Source: an uncultured Clostridia bacterium
Lineage (GTDB): Bacteria > Bacillota > Clostridia > UMGS1810
Reading direction: 5' to 3'
Assembly: GCA_934463165.1 (NCBI GenBank)
Contig: CAKSJG010000031.1
Location: 1 to 27,440 of the forward strand
Length of the DNA stretch: 27,440 nt
The position numbers were made by a program, and so were the translations under genes. The stretch's first letter is position 1. Each line of letters opens with the position of its first letter. This document shows, piece after piece, positions 1-7,723 of this stretch. Below the pieces are notes generated by a model, which was given only the letters and a program-made list of their open reading frames with translations, searched no databases and was not told where the DNA came from.

Positions 1-42
1 TTTCTTGCGTTTAATCGTATTATTTTGCTTATTTAATGCGGC

Positions 43-194
43 GGAACGGTGTGGGCACCGTTCCCTACAAAAAATTTTATAGGTATATTTTCAATTAATA
101 AATTGATTTAAACTATAATTTGTAATAAGCTTTTATTTAATAATTAATTGCAATCTTACTATGACTACGTAGGGAACGCTGCCCACAGCGTTCC
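43..194. repeat. MITE-like element, copy 1
   Basis: This 152-bp non-coding element has terminal inverted repeats of about 25 bp, at 43-67 and 170-194. Each terminal repeat is itself a hairpin: GGAACGGTG/CACCGTTCC at the left end and GGAACGCTG/CAGCGTTCC at the right end. The interior is AT-rich. A second copy of exactly the same length lies at 3839-3990. Similarity between the copies also covers about 42 bp to the left of the terminal repeat (1-42 versus 3797-3838) but stops at the right end. No transposase is encoded, so any movement would depend on an enzyme supplied elsewhere; that is inference. Confidence 0.75.
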
Positions 195-254
195 GCATGC
201 GCTTTATATACACAATTGCATAATAGAAGGCAAGAACATCTGTCTTACAAGCGA

Positions 255-355
255 GGGTGCAGGGTATGCTTTTTATTTTTTGATTGAAAGCGAGTTCAGC
301 GCCACTGCACTGCCTGTTTGAGCTTTCCAAAAAATCAAAAGTATACCCTGCACCC
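255..355. repeat. Second repeat family, hairpin-ended 101-bp element
   Basis: The ends are a 13-bp inverted repeat, GGGTGCAGGGTAT (255-267) and ATACCCTGCACCC (343-355). An inner inverted repeat GAAAGC/GCTTTC lies at 286-291 and 322-327. The central block (about 294-323) recurs in opposite orientation at 27411-27440 with one mismatch over about 30 bp. I see no supported gene here, and treat it as a dispersed intergenic repeat just upstream of the gntR promoter. Confidence 0.6.
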
Positions 356-401
356 GATGCCGTCTATATCTTCCCCCTGAAAAATATTTTTTAAAAAACT
401 G

Positions 402-430
402 TTGACAAACAAAAAAACATGTGTTATACT
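402..430 (+). promoter_or_regulatory. Sigma-A promoter of gntR-ABC operon
   Basis: A consensus TTGACA (402-407) and TATACT (425-430) are separated by exactly 17 bp. The site lies about 47 bp upstream of the gntR start and is followed immediately by a palindromic operator. Confidence 0.85.
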
Positions 431-432
431 CT

Positions 433-459
433 AACTGTATTAATACAATCGATACAGTT
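433..459 (+). promoter_or_regulatory. GntR (YtrA-type) operator
   Basis: Just downstream of the -10 box lies the perfect palindrome TGTATTAATACA (436-447), overlapping a wider inverted repeat AACTGTAT (433-440)/ATACAGTT (452-459). The position over the transcription start fits autorepression by the first gene of the operon, as is usual for YtrA-subfamily regulators. The regulator assignment is inferred from proximity. Confidence 0.65.
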
Positions 460-476
460 GAAAGTGTGGTGATGAT

Positions 477-848
477 ATGGTTAAGCTTGATTACAAAAGC
501 GACAAACCGCTTCATGAGCAAATAAGCGCAGGGTTGAAAGAGCTTATCATAAGCGGTATTCTTCAAAAGGACGAACAGCTGCCGTCCGTAAGGGAAATGT
601 CTGTCAGCCTCACGGTAAACCCAAACACGGTGCAGCGTGCATACAGAACGCTTGAATCGGAGGGCGTAATATACAGCATCCGCGGAAAAGGGAATTTTGT
701 TTCGGGAAGCGTATCGGCAGATCCGAAGCAGGTCGATAAGCTGTATGAAGCCCTGTGCTCTGCCGTAAAGGAGCTGTGCTATCTGGGTGAGGACAAGGCA
801 AAAATTTTAAATGTGGTAGACAACATATATAACGAAAGGAACGGTTAA
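477..848 (+). CDS. GntR family transcriptional regulator, YtrA subfamily
   Basis: This 123-residue protein has an N-terminal winged helix-turn-helix (about residues 10-75) with the GntR signature LPSVREMSVSLTVNPNTVQRAY and the wing motif IYSIRGKGNFV. The C-terminal tail is only about 45 residues, too short for a FadR or UTRA ligand domain, which is typical of YtrA regulators that control ABC transporters. Its stop is followed after 1 nt by the start of an ABC ATPase gene, so the two are co-transcribed. A palindromic operator sits on its promoter. The inducer cannot be told from sequence; relatives often answer to cell-envelope stress or antibiotics. Confidence 0.92.
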   Translation: MVKLDYKSDKPLHEQISAGLKELIISGILQKDEQLPSVREMSVSLTVNPNTVQRAYRTLESEGVIYSIRGKGNFVSGSVSADPKQVDKLYEALCSAVKELCYLGEDKAKILNVVDNIYNERNG

Positions 849-849
849 A

Positions 850-1749
850 ATGATAAAGGTACAAAACGCAGTTAAATATTTTGACAAATTTCGCGCTCTT
901 GACGGCTTTAACATGAATGTTGAAAAGGGAAGCATATACGGTCTTGTCGGCCCGAACGGCGCAGGAAAAACAACCGTTATGAATCACCTTACAGGGGTTC
1001 TCTCTCCTGATGAGGGCACGGTTAAGATTGATAAAAAGGAAGTGTGGGAAAACTCTCCTTTAAAACAAAGAGTGCTGAGTATTGCCGATGACTGGTATTA
1101 TTACGGAACATACACCATTGGTGATATGGCAGAATTTTATGAAAACATGTACATAAGATTCAACAGAGAAAGATTTGAAAAGCTCGGAGAATATTTCGGC
1201 ATGAATGACAAAAATCAGATACGCAGGATGTCGAAAGGAATGAAAAAGCAGGTTGCATTCAGGCTTGTGCTTTCGTGTATGCCGGATGTGCTCATTCTCG
1301 ATGAACCGCTCGACGGTCTTGACCCGGTAATGAGAAAGCAAATCATGAATCTTATAATCGGGGATGTATCGGACAGAGAAATGACTGTTTTGGTATCGTC
1401 TCATAATTTGAGAGAACTTGAGGACGTATGCGATCATGTCGGAATAATACACAAAGGAAAAATGGTTATTGAAAAGCCGCTTGACGATATAAAAGGAAAC
1501 GTGCACAAATATCAGATAGCATTTGGCGGCAATTTTCCGCAGGAAATATATCACAAGCTCGACATCATGCATACGCAGAAGCTCGGGAGTGTGTATACGT
1601 TTATAATAAAGGGAAATGATGAATTTAACGATAATGTTATAAAACAGTTCTCGCCCGTTGTGTTCGACAAGGTGAGTCTGACGCTTGAGGAAGTATTTAT
1701 TTATGAGTTGGGAGGTCTTGGATATGATTTCAGCAAAATCCTCGTTTAA
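850..1749 (+). CDS. ABC transporter ATP-binding protein (YtrB-like)
   Basis: This 299-residue nucleotide-binding subunit has Walker A GPNGAGKT (34-41), a degenerate signature MSKGM (127-131) in place of LSGGQ, Walker B LILDEP (148-153), a D-loop LDGLDP and a switch histidine in SSHNL. The degenerate signature is common in the YtrB/EcsA-like group that pairs with ABC-2-type permeases. After about residue 215 a C-terminal extension of roughly 85 residues precedes the stop. The gene overlaps the start of the permease gene by 26 nt, indicating translational coupling. It probably powers export or envelope resistance; the substrate is unknown. Confidence 0.92.
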   Translation: MIKVQNAVKYFDKFRALDGFNMNVEKGSIYGLVGPNGAGKTTVMNHLTGVLSPDEGTVKIDKKEVWENSPLKQRVLSIADDWYYYGTYTIGDMAEFYENMYIRFNRERFEKLGEYFGMNDKNQIRRMSKGMKKQVAFRLVLSCMPDVLILDEPLDGLDPVMRKQIMNLIIGDVSDREMTVLVSSHNLRELEDVCDHVGIIHKGKMVIEKPLDDIKGNVHKYQIAFGGNFPQEIYHKLDIMHTQKLGSVYTFIIKGNDEFNDNVIKQFSPVVFDKVSLTLEEVFIYELGGLGYDFSKILV

Positions 1750-3751
1750 CAAAGGGATATATCTGAACGCCGTAAGCCGCTTTAAGTGGGGAAGCTTTTT
1801 GTATTTTGTGCTGCTGTTTTTCTCGGGTCCGTTTGTTCTTTTGACGCGCGGCTCGGCAGCTGTGACGGATTTTTACGGCGCACGTGCGGAAAAAGGATTT
1901 TCGGTTATTTTAAGCAGTGAATATATTCTGTTTCCGCTGCTGCTTTCTATCGCAGTACCGACGGTTGTCGCACTTCTGATATTTTCGGGTGTGCACAATT
2001 CCGGACACGGAATATTCTTGCATTCACTGCCGACAACAAGAAAAGCTAATTTCATATCACTGCTTTGCGCATCGTTCACACTGATGCTTGCACCCATAGC
2101 GACTATCGGCATAATTTATGTATTAATGTCTTTTTGCGGATTCGGTGCGGTAATAACGGTGACAAGTGCCCTGCTGTGGATTGCCGTAAATATTTTTGTG
2201 CTTTTTGTGATGTTTTCAATAGCGGCATTTTCATCTTACCTCACGGGAAACGGCATTGCATCGGTTGTTGTCAACGCATGCATACATATTTTGCCTGTGA
2301 TAATCAGCCTTGCTATAGTTAACGTCGGCAGCAAATTTATATACGGCTTCAGCGGAGACTACAGCATTGCCGAGACAATAATGACTGAATCGCCGCTTAT
2401 ATGGATTTTCAGTCATATAATATCATCCGAAAACAACAGACTGTTCTCCGCACCTGAGACTTACATATATATAATCGGGGCGGCTGCGGTATACGCTATG
2501 ACATATCTGCTGTATAAAAAGCGCAAAATTGAGGCATGCGGAGATGTTGCGGCATTTAAGATTTTTAAACCGATTCTCAAATACGGAATTACGCTTTTCA
2601 CCGTAATTGCAATAAGCTCAATAATATCGGAGACGCCTTTTATGAACGGTATTTCAAAATGGATTATCATTATTGCATTCAGTGCGGTTGTATATTTTGC
2701 GTCGGAAATGATTTTAAACAAAAATGTCAGAGTGCTAAAGTCATACAAAGGGTTTGTCGGATTTTTGGTATGCTTCTTTGCGGTTATATCTTTCTTTGCT
2801 TTTACAAGCGTGTTCGGATATGAAACATATATCCCGAAAGAGAGCGACATCAGCGAGGCTGCGGTTTATGACAGTCAGCTTGCAGAGCCGATTGCATCGG
2901 ATGCAAAGCTTATTAAAGACACCGTAAGCATACACAGGCAGCTGATAAGCAGCATACCGACCGTTAATCCTGAGGACACAAGCGGAGATCTCGGAATGAT
3001 GTCAGTTGTATATAAACTGAAAAACGGAAAAACCGTAAAAAGGAATTATTATGTTGCACCAAATGAAATAAAAGACATTATGAATACAATGTTTATGTAT
3101 AATGATTTCAAACTCAATTACACGGGAATCAGCAATCTTAATATACAAAACATCAAAAATGTTGACCTTTATATCAATTCAAATGGTAATGCATATACGC
3201 TTGCTTTAAACAATGACACACAGGCATTTTTTGACGCATTGAAAAAAGATATTGACGCTGTAGGTTATGAAAAAATGTATGAATACACACCCGTAAGCTT
3301 TTCGTTTCATATCGGCAAATCCGAAAGAGAAAACAAAACAGAAAAGATATTTAAAACAGGCTACGGAAACGACTATATGTATTTTGACATAACAATAAAC
3401 GGTAATTTTACAAACACCATCAGCTTTTTGAAAGACAAGGGTTATTACAATCAGTTTTACGGTCTGCTGTTTAAAAAGGGAATGTATGTAACCAAAGGTG
3501 CTTATGAGGAATCATACCTTGAAACCGGCGAGGTGTTTACAAGTTCAAACGTAGTATTCGTCAACGAAACTGACGGATACGGACTGTATGACAGATATGC
3601 GTTCAGAGTATGCAATGATTCGGACGGTGAAAAATATTATTATATATATTCATCGGACGCATATGACAACAAGCTTGCGCAAAACTACATCTTCATGGTT
3701 CCGGAAAAAGAATTATCGGAATATATTGAAAAATATACAGTTCAAAATTAA
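1724..3751 (+). CDS. ABC transporter permease with large extracytoplasmic C-terminal domain
   Basis: The chosen start (ATG 1724) is preceded by GGGAGG at 1710-1715. An upstream in-frame ATG at 1685 lies deep in the ATPase gene and lacks a comparable site. The 675-residue product has a multi-pass hydrophobic half (about residues 20-370, roughly eight to nine segments, including stretches near 20-40, 65-90, 105-135 and 140-170). A mostly hydrophilic domain of about 300 residues follows, rich in Tyr, Asp and Asn, and is expected outside the membrane. This fits the ABC-2-type permease of a YtrA-regulated system. The substrate is not deducible. Confidence 0.85.
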   Translation: MISAKSSFNKGIYLNAVSRFKWGSFLYFVLLFFSGPFVLLTRGSAAVTDFYGARAEKGFSVILSSEYILFPLLLSIAVPTVVALLIFSGVHNSGHGIFLHSLPTTRKANFISLLCASFTLMLAPIATIGIIYVLMSFCGFGAVITVTSALLWIAVNIFVLFVMFSIAAFSSYLTGNGIASVVVNACIHILPVIISLAIVNVGSKFIYGFSGDYSIAETIMTESPLIWIFSHIISSENNRLFSAPETYIYIIGAAAVYAMTYLLYKKRKIEACGDVAAFKIFKPILKYGITLFTVIAISSIISETPFMNGISKWIIIIAFSAVVYFASEMILNKNVRVLKSYKGFVGFLVCFFAVISFFAFTSVFGYETYIPKESDISEAAVYDSQLAEPIASDAKLIKDTVSIHRQLISSIPTVNPEDTSGDLGMMSVVYKLKNGKTVKRNYYVAPNEIKDIMNTMFMYNDFKLNYTGISNLNIQNIKNVDLYINSNGNAYTLALNNDTQAFFDALKKDIDAVGYEKMYEYTPVSFSFHIGKSERENKTEKIFKTGYGNDYMYFDITINGNFTNTISFLKDKGYYNQFYGLLFKKGMYVTKGAYEESYLETGEVFTSSNVVFVNETDGYGLYDRYAFRVCNDSDGEKYYYIYSSDAYDNKLAQNYIFMVPEKELSEYIEKYTVQN

Positions 3752-3838
3752 AATCCGAACATGATTTATCGGCATCATTTACTGTCGGAGGCGCTGTTTC
3801 TTGCGTTTAACGGTATGATTGTGATTATTTAATGCAGC

Positions 3839-3990
3839 GGAACGGTGTGGTCACCGTTCCCTACAAATAAATTGACAGGTATGTTTTCAATTAACAAACG
3901 GATTTTAACAAAAATTTGTAATAAGATTCTGTTTGATAATTAATTACAAACTTGCAATGACTATGTAGGGAACGGTGCCCGCACCGTTCC
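3839..3990. repeat. MITE-like element, copy 2
   Basis: This is the same 152-bp element as at 43-194 and in the same orientation. The left hairpin is GGAACGGTG (3839-3847)/CACCGTTCC (3852-3860), and the right one GGAACGGTG (3969-3977)/CACCGTTCC (3982-3990). It fills most of the 266-bp gap between the converging ends of the permease gene and rhaB, where I see no gene and no clear terminator. Confidence 0.75.
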
Positions 3991-4017
3991 GATTTTACAT
4001 TATAAACTCAATATATA

Positions 4018-5484
4018 TTATTGACAAAGAATTTTGACAAATTTCTCATATGCATCGTCCCAAGGTGCCGGATCCTGAGGTGCGTATGTTTTAATGTCAA
4101 ATGAATCTCTTATAACGGCTCTTGCTTCCTTTATATCTTTTATATCACCCGAAGCGATGAGCTGAACGGCAATATTTCCGAGAGCGGTTGCCTCTATCGG
4201 CCCTGCGCTGACATTTGTATTGCACGAATCTGCAGTGAGTCTGCAAAGGAGCGGATCTTTTGTGCCGCCGCCTACGATATGTATGCCCGAAAAATCTTTT
4301 CCCGTTATTTTGGAAAGATTAAGGAATGCATGCTTATACTTAAGAGCAAGGCTCTCATATATACAACGCATAATCTCCCCTACCGTCTGCGGAACGTACT
4401 GACCCGTACGCTTGCAAAACTCCTGAATTCTCTTCGGAATGTTGCCCGGCTTTCCGAATTCAGGATAATCGGGGTCTATGAAGCATTTGAAGCTTTCGCA
4501 TGCAAGAGCCTGTTTTTCAAGGTCGTTAAAGCTGTAGTCCTCGCCCTGTTTTTTCCATGCGCGCCTTGATTCCTGAATGAGCCAAAGACCCATAATATTT
4601 GTGAGGTATCTGATTTTGCCGCCGTAGCCGCCTTCGTTTGTATATGAAGATTTAAGCCCTTCGTCGCTTATAAGCGGTTCGGAAAGCTCTGTGCCGAAAA
4701 GTGACCATGTTCCGCAAGAGATATATACAAAATCGTCTTCGGTTGTGGGAACAGATACAACAGCCGACGCGGTATCATGACTGCCTACGGCAATTACGTC
4801 AACGCTGTCTACGGTAAGCTCCTCGCATATTTCGGGGCTGAGCTTGCCGAGAACATCACCTGTGCGGATAATATCGCAAAGAAGATCGGTCGGTATGCCC
4901 AGGTTCTCCATAAGATCTTTATCCCATGTGCGTGCACTCGGGTTTAAAAGCTGGGAGGTTGAAGCAATTGTATATTCGCTTCTTTTTACTCCGGTTAAAA
5001 AATAATTTAAAAGATCGGGAATAAAAAGAAATTTATCGGCTCTTTTTAAAAGATCGCTTTTGTATTTCGCAAGGTAATACAACTGAAAAAGCGTGTTAAA
5101 ATTCAGAATCTGTATTCCTGTTTTTTTGTAAAGTTCATCTTTGCCTATTTCTTTGAAAACCTCTTCGGGAATGCCGTCGGTTCTTGAATCTCTGTAGTGA
5201 ACGGGGTTCGAGATAAGATCGCCGCATTCATCAACAAGACCGAAATCAACACCCCATGTATCTATACCGATGCTGTCGAATCCTCCGGCAAGACGGGCAT
5301 TTACTATTCCCTGTTTAATCTGATCAAACAGATAGAGTATATCCCAATAAAGAGTGTTTCTTACGTTAACTCCGTTATTTGCAAAACGGTGGATTTCATT
5401 AAGTGTGATTTTTCCGCCGTCATATGTTGCAATTATTCCTCTGCCGCTTGATGCGCCGAGGTCAAAAGCCAATACTTTTTTCAT
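4018..5484 (-). CDS. rhaB: Rhamnulokinase
   Basis: This FGGY-family sugar kinase of 488 residues phosphorylates L-rhamnulose at C1. The N-terminal phosphate loop reads VLAFDLGASSGRG (4-16). Further RhaB-typical blocks are IDTWGVDFGLVD, HYRDSRT, the SHDTASAV segment, GTWSLFG, TNIMGLWLIQ, and HIVGGG followed by the adenosine-site region near residue 400. The order and wording follow E. coli RhaB closely. Start choice: GAAAGG abuts the upstream ATG at 5493 but sits 9 nt before the ATG at 5484, so 5484 is preferred. It lies 17 nt behind the deoR gene. Its product feeds the aldolase of the microcompartment operon. Some relatives also accept fuculose. Confidence 0.9.
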   Translation of the reverse strand: MKKVLAFDLGASSGRGIIATYDGGKITLNEIHRFANNGVNVRNTLYWDILYLFDQIKQGIVNARLAGGFDSIGIDTWGVDFGLVDECGDLISNPVHYRDSRTDGIPEEVFKEIGKDELYKKTGIQILNFNTLFQLYYLAKYKSDLLKRADKFLFIPDLLNYFLTGVKRSEYTIASTSQLLNPSARTWDKDLMENLGIPTDLLCDIIRTGDVLGKLSPEICEELTVDSVDVIAVGSHDTASAVVSVPTTEDDFVYISCGTWSLFGTELSEPLISDEGLKSSYTNEGGYGGKIRYLTNIMGLWLIQESRRAWKKQGEDYSFNDLEKQALACESFKCFIDPDYPEFGKPGNIPKRIQEFCKRTGQYVPQTVGEIMRCIYESLALKYKHAFLNLSKITGKDFSGIHIVGGGTKDPLLCRLTADSCNTNVSAGPIEATALGNIAVQLIASGDIKDIKEARAVIRDSFDIKTYAPQDPAPWDDAYEKFVKILCQ

Positions 5485-5501
5485 TTTTTTCATCCTTTCT
5501 T

Positions 5502-6263
5502 CTATTTATTAATAAGCGCAACGCCGTTTTCTTTTAAAATCAATTTAAATTCATCGTCAAGCTCGGCATCGGTAATGAAACCGTCTATATCCTGCAGTGA
5601 CGCGAGCTTTGCAAAGCTGACCCTGCCTATTTTTGCACTGTCGCATATAAAATACTTTGTTTTTGAATTCATAAGCATGTTTTGTTTTATGCCGCATTCG
5701 GATTCATTACTCTCAAGTATGCCGATATCGGGCGCAATACCCTTTGCGGAGAAAAACATCTTGTTTGCAAAATAATTTTCCCGGATGCACTTTTCGGCAA
5801 GAGAACCGACAAATGACTGATTGGGGCTCATTATTCCGCCGACGGATATGACTTTTATATGTTCACATCCCGAAAGCTCCGTTGCAACTCTGAGAGAATT
5901 TGTGATTACCGTAATGTTTTTCAGCTTTTTAAGTTCTTTTGCCATAAAAAACGTTGTTGTTGACGCATCGAGGAAAATAGTATCTCCCGAGAATACGAGA
6001 TTTGCGGCAATGATCGCAAGCTTTTGTTTTTCGGGAACATTTGTCGCCTTTCTCTTTTCGAGAGAAAGCTCATATGTCGTTTCATCAATGGAAACGGCTC
6101 CGCCGTGTGTGCGGCGCAGGGCTTCTCTTCTTTCGAGCTTTTCAAGGTCGCGGCGGATGGTCTCTTCCGTAACACCGATCTCCGCTGCAAGCTTGCTTAC
6201 GGATACTACTCCGTCACGCGCCAGATCGGACAAAATCAATTTGTGTCTTTCAGGTGCAAGCAT
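5502..6263 (-). CDS. DeoR family transcriptional regulator
   Basis: This 253-residue protein has an N-terminal DeoR helix-turn-helix (about 6-58) containing VSVSKLAAEIGVTEETIRRDL and RTHGGAV. A C-terminal sugar-phosphate sensing domain of the DeoRC type follows, with DGDTIFLDAST-like and TNS motifs (here FSGDTIFLDASTTT, TVITNSLRV and ISVGG). The ribosome binding site is AGAGGTGAT. It lies directly upstream of rhaB and downstream of the microcompartment genes, so it probably senses a phosphorylated deoxysugar intermediate and controls these operons. The effector is inference. A TGCGTT-N8-AACGCA palindrome upstream is a candidate autoregulatory site. Confidence 0.92.
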   Translation of the reverse strand: MLAPERHKLILSDLARDGVVSVSKLAAEIGVTEETIRRDLEKLERREALRRTHGGAVSIDETTYELSLEKRKATNVPEKQKLAIIAANLVFSGDTIFLDASTTTFFMAKELKKLKNITVITNSLRVATELSGCEHIKVISVGGIMSPNQSFVGSLAEKCIRENYFANKMFFSAKGIAPDIGILESNESECGIKQNMLMNSKTKYFICDSAKIGRVSFAKLASLQDIDGFITDAELDDEFKLILKENGVALINK

Positions 6264-6288
6264 TAATAATCACCTCTGTAAATTTTAT

Positions 6289-6308
6289 TGCGTTATTGCC
6301 AAAACGCA
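6289..6308 (-). promoter_or_regulatory. Candidate DeoR operator
   Basis: A 20-bp palindrome, TGCGTT (6289-6294), 8 bp, AACGCA (6303-6308), lies 26-45 bp upstream of the deoR start codon. The location suits autoregulation. I did not find the same palindrome at the other microcompartment promoters, so its wider role is uncertain. Confidence 0.35.
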
Positions 6309-6311
6309 TTT

Positions 6312-6363
6312 CAAAAAAACGCGGAACACATACTTATTTATTAAAGCACATATTTCCGCGTTT
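6312..6363 (-). terminator. Terminator-like hairpin between pduL and deoR
   Basis: Read on the minus strand, AAACGCGGAA and TTCCGCGTTT form a 10-bp stem (6354-6363 with 6317-6326). The loop is 27 nt, and a run of seven T residues finishes at 6313. It lies 25 nt past the pduL stop, so it probably ends or attenuates the long microcompartment transcript. The loop is longer than usual for an intrinsic terminator. Confidence 0.55.
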
Positions 6364-6388
6364 GTAAAGCTTTTTTTATAATCTTAAA

Positions 6389-7036
6389 TTATTTTTTTAT
6401 TATTCTCACCCGCGCACCGTTTTTAAGGCCTGCAGAATTGGCGTCATCGGTGTCTATATGCATTTCAATATTAAAATCATCTCTTACTCTGACCTGAACA
6501 TCATAAAACCTTGTCGGCTTGATGCCTTCCACTTCAACATCAACATAATCATTATCCGATATACCGTGCGCTGCGGCATATTCGGGTGTAAGATGTATGT
6601 GACGGTTTGCAATAATAACGCCTTCTTTAAGATATACCGTTCCCTTTGGACCTACCAAAACAAGCTTTTCACTGCCCTTGATCTGACCGGACGGTCTGAC
6701 AGGGGGGCTTACTTTAAGCAAAAATGTATCGGTACGCGAAATCTCAACCTGGGTATGCGCTCTGACAGGACCGAGAACACGAACCTTTTCTATAGCTTTA
6801 AGAGACGGACCGACAAGAGTTACAAATTCTTCGGACGCATACTCTCTGCCCATAAGATATTTTTTTACCGTAAGTTCATATCCCTTGCCAAACAAAGTGT
6901 CGAGGTCTTCTCTGGAAAGATGCACGTGACGCTGCGAAACGCCGACTTTTATCTCTCCGTTATTTTCTTGTATAACCGGTCTCATCTGTGAAATGACATC
7001 GGCAATTGTCTGTTTTATTTTATCATTATCGTACAA
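6389..7036 (-). CDS. pduL: Phosphate propanoyltransferase PduL
   Basis: This 215-residue PduL-type phosphotransacylase converts propionyl-CoA and phosphate to propionyl-phosphate and CoA, which regenerates CoA inside the shell. The metal-binding motifs of the family are present: RHVHLS with H37 and H39, RHIHLT with H146 and H148, and H193 in the MHIDTDDAN block. Residues 1-20 form a short amphipathic helix (KIKQTIADVISQM) ahead of the catalytic part, an encapsulation-peptide-like tail. It is the last gene of the minus-strand operon before a terminator-like hairpin. No acyl kinase gene is present in the window to make ATP from its product. Confidence 0.95.
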   Translation of the reverse strand: MYDNDKIKQTIADVISQMRPVIQENNGEIKVGVSQRHVHLSREDLDTLFGKGYELTVKKYLMGREYASEEFVTLVGPSLKAIEKVRVLGPVRAHTQVEISRTDTFLLKVSPPVRPSGQIKGSEKLVLVGPKGTVYLKEGVIIANRHIHLTPEYAAAHGISDNDYVDVEVEGIKPTRFYDVQVRVRDDFNIEMHIDTDDANSAGLKNGARVRIIKK

Positions 7037-7058
7037 CTGTCATTCCGCCTTTCGGATA

Positions 7059-7331
7059 TCATATATCAAAAAACTTTGTAACTTCGCTGTGGGGATTTGC
7101 AATCAGCTCACAACCATATACGGTGCCGAGCTCCGACGCAGCATTTTTGCCGGATTCAAGAGCCGATTCTACCGAAGACACCGAACCTGCAATTATAAGA
7201 GTTACAAGTCTGCCGCCGAGTCTTTTTTCGGTATGGACAAGACGTACATCGGCAGATTTAACCATAGAGTCAAGCCCGGTTATCGACGCAACAAGACCCT
7301 GAACCTCCAAAAGTCCTATAGCTTCTGTCAT
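7059..7331 (-). CDS. BMC-H shell protein (PduA/PduJ-like)
   Basis: This single BMC domain of 90 residues starts EAIGLLEVQGLVASITGLDSM and ends with the ANPHSEV motif of hexameric shell tiles. Its ATG overlaps the stop of the upstream gene in a TAATG arrangement, so translation is coupled. Compared with the two 92-residue paralogs at 11421-12097 it is clearly diverged, for example TEKRLGG in place of TEKIGSG at the pore-facing loop, suggesting different pore chemistry. It is expected to form part of the microcompartment facet. Confidence 0.92.
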   Translation of the reverse strand: MTEAIGLLEVQGLVASITGLDSMVKSADVRLVHTEKRLGGRLVTLIIAGSVSSVESALESGKNAASELGTVYGCELIANPHSEVTKFFDI

Positions 7332-7687
7332 TATTCGTCATCCTCCTTGAGAAAACTCTTGGGGAGCTTCTTGTTAAATTTATCTCTGTTTATATCTATG
7401 AGATATGCCATCTTCTCTACCGTGTCCGCCGGACGCGCTATTATATGATGAATAATATATTTACCTTTTGATTTTGCATAGCTTACCGCAGCGTCAACCG
7501 CTGCTTCAACAGCCGCAACCTCACCCTCCATTTTTATCTCCATGATAAGCGGAGCCGGTGCTCCGGGAGCAAAAGGACGGTTACGATCAAACGCTATTAT
7601 CTTTACATCCGCTGCCTTTGCCGCAATATCGGCGGCAACAACCGCGGTTGAAAAACTGTATACTTCTATCATTCCGAGTGCTTTCAT
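7331..7687 (-). CDS. BMC-H shell protein with loop insertion and C-terminal tail
   Basis: This 118-residue BMC-domain protein begins MKALGMIEVYSFSTAVVAADIAA. The segment between strands that normally holds the short pore loop is enlarged and proline-rich (about 34-46, DRNRPFAPGAPAP). About 22 charged residues (Lys, Asp, Glu) follow the ARPADTVEK motif. It has no Cys cluster, so it is not the Fe-S type PduK. The gene is coupled to the following BMC-H gene by a 1-nt overlap. The altered pore loop suggests a specialised or minor facet tile; its permeant is unknown. Confidence 0.88.
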   Translation of the reverse strand: MKALGMIEVYSFSTAVVAADIAAKAADVKIIAFDRNRPFAPGAPAPLIMEIKMEGEVAAVEAAVDAAVSYAKSKGKYIIHHIIARPADTVEKMAYLIDINRDKFNKKLPKSFLKEDDE

Positions 7688-7723
7688 ACTCAGCCTCCGC
7701 TCATTTTAATCATTTTTGTAATA

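Noticed and set aside
133..566. Minus-strand open frames over the 255-355 repeat and the gntR promoter
   Set aside because: They run across a hairpin-ended repeat and the promoter/operator on the other strand, lack ribosome binding sites and have no recognisable domain. Part of the frame recurs at the window end only because the repeat recurs.
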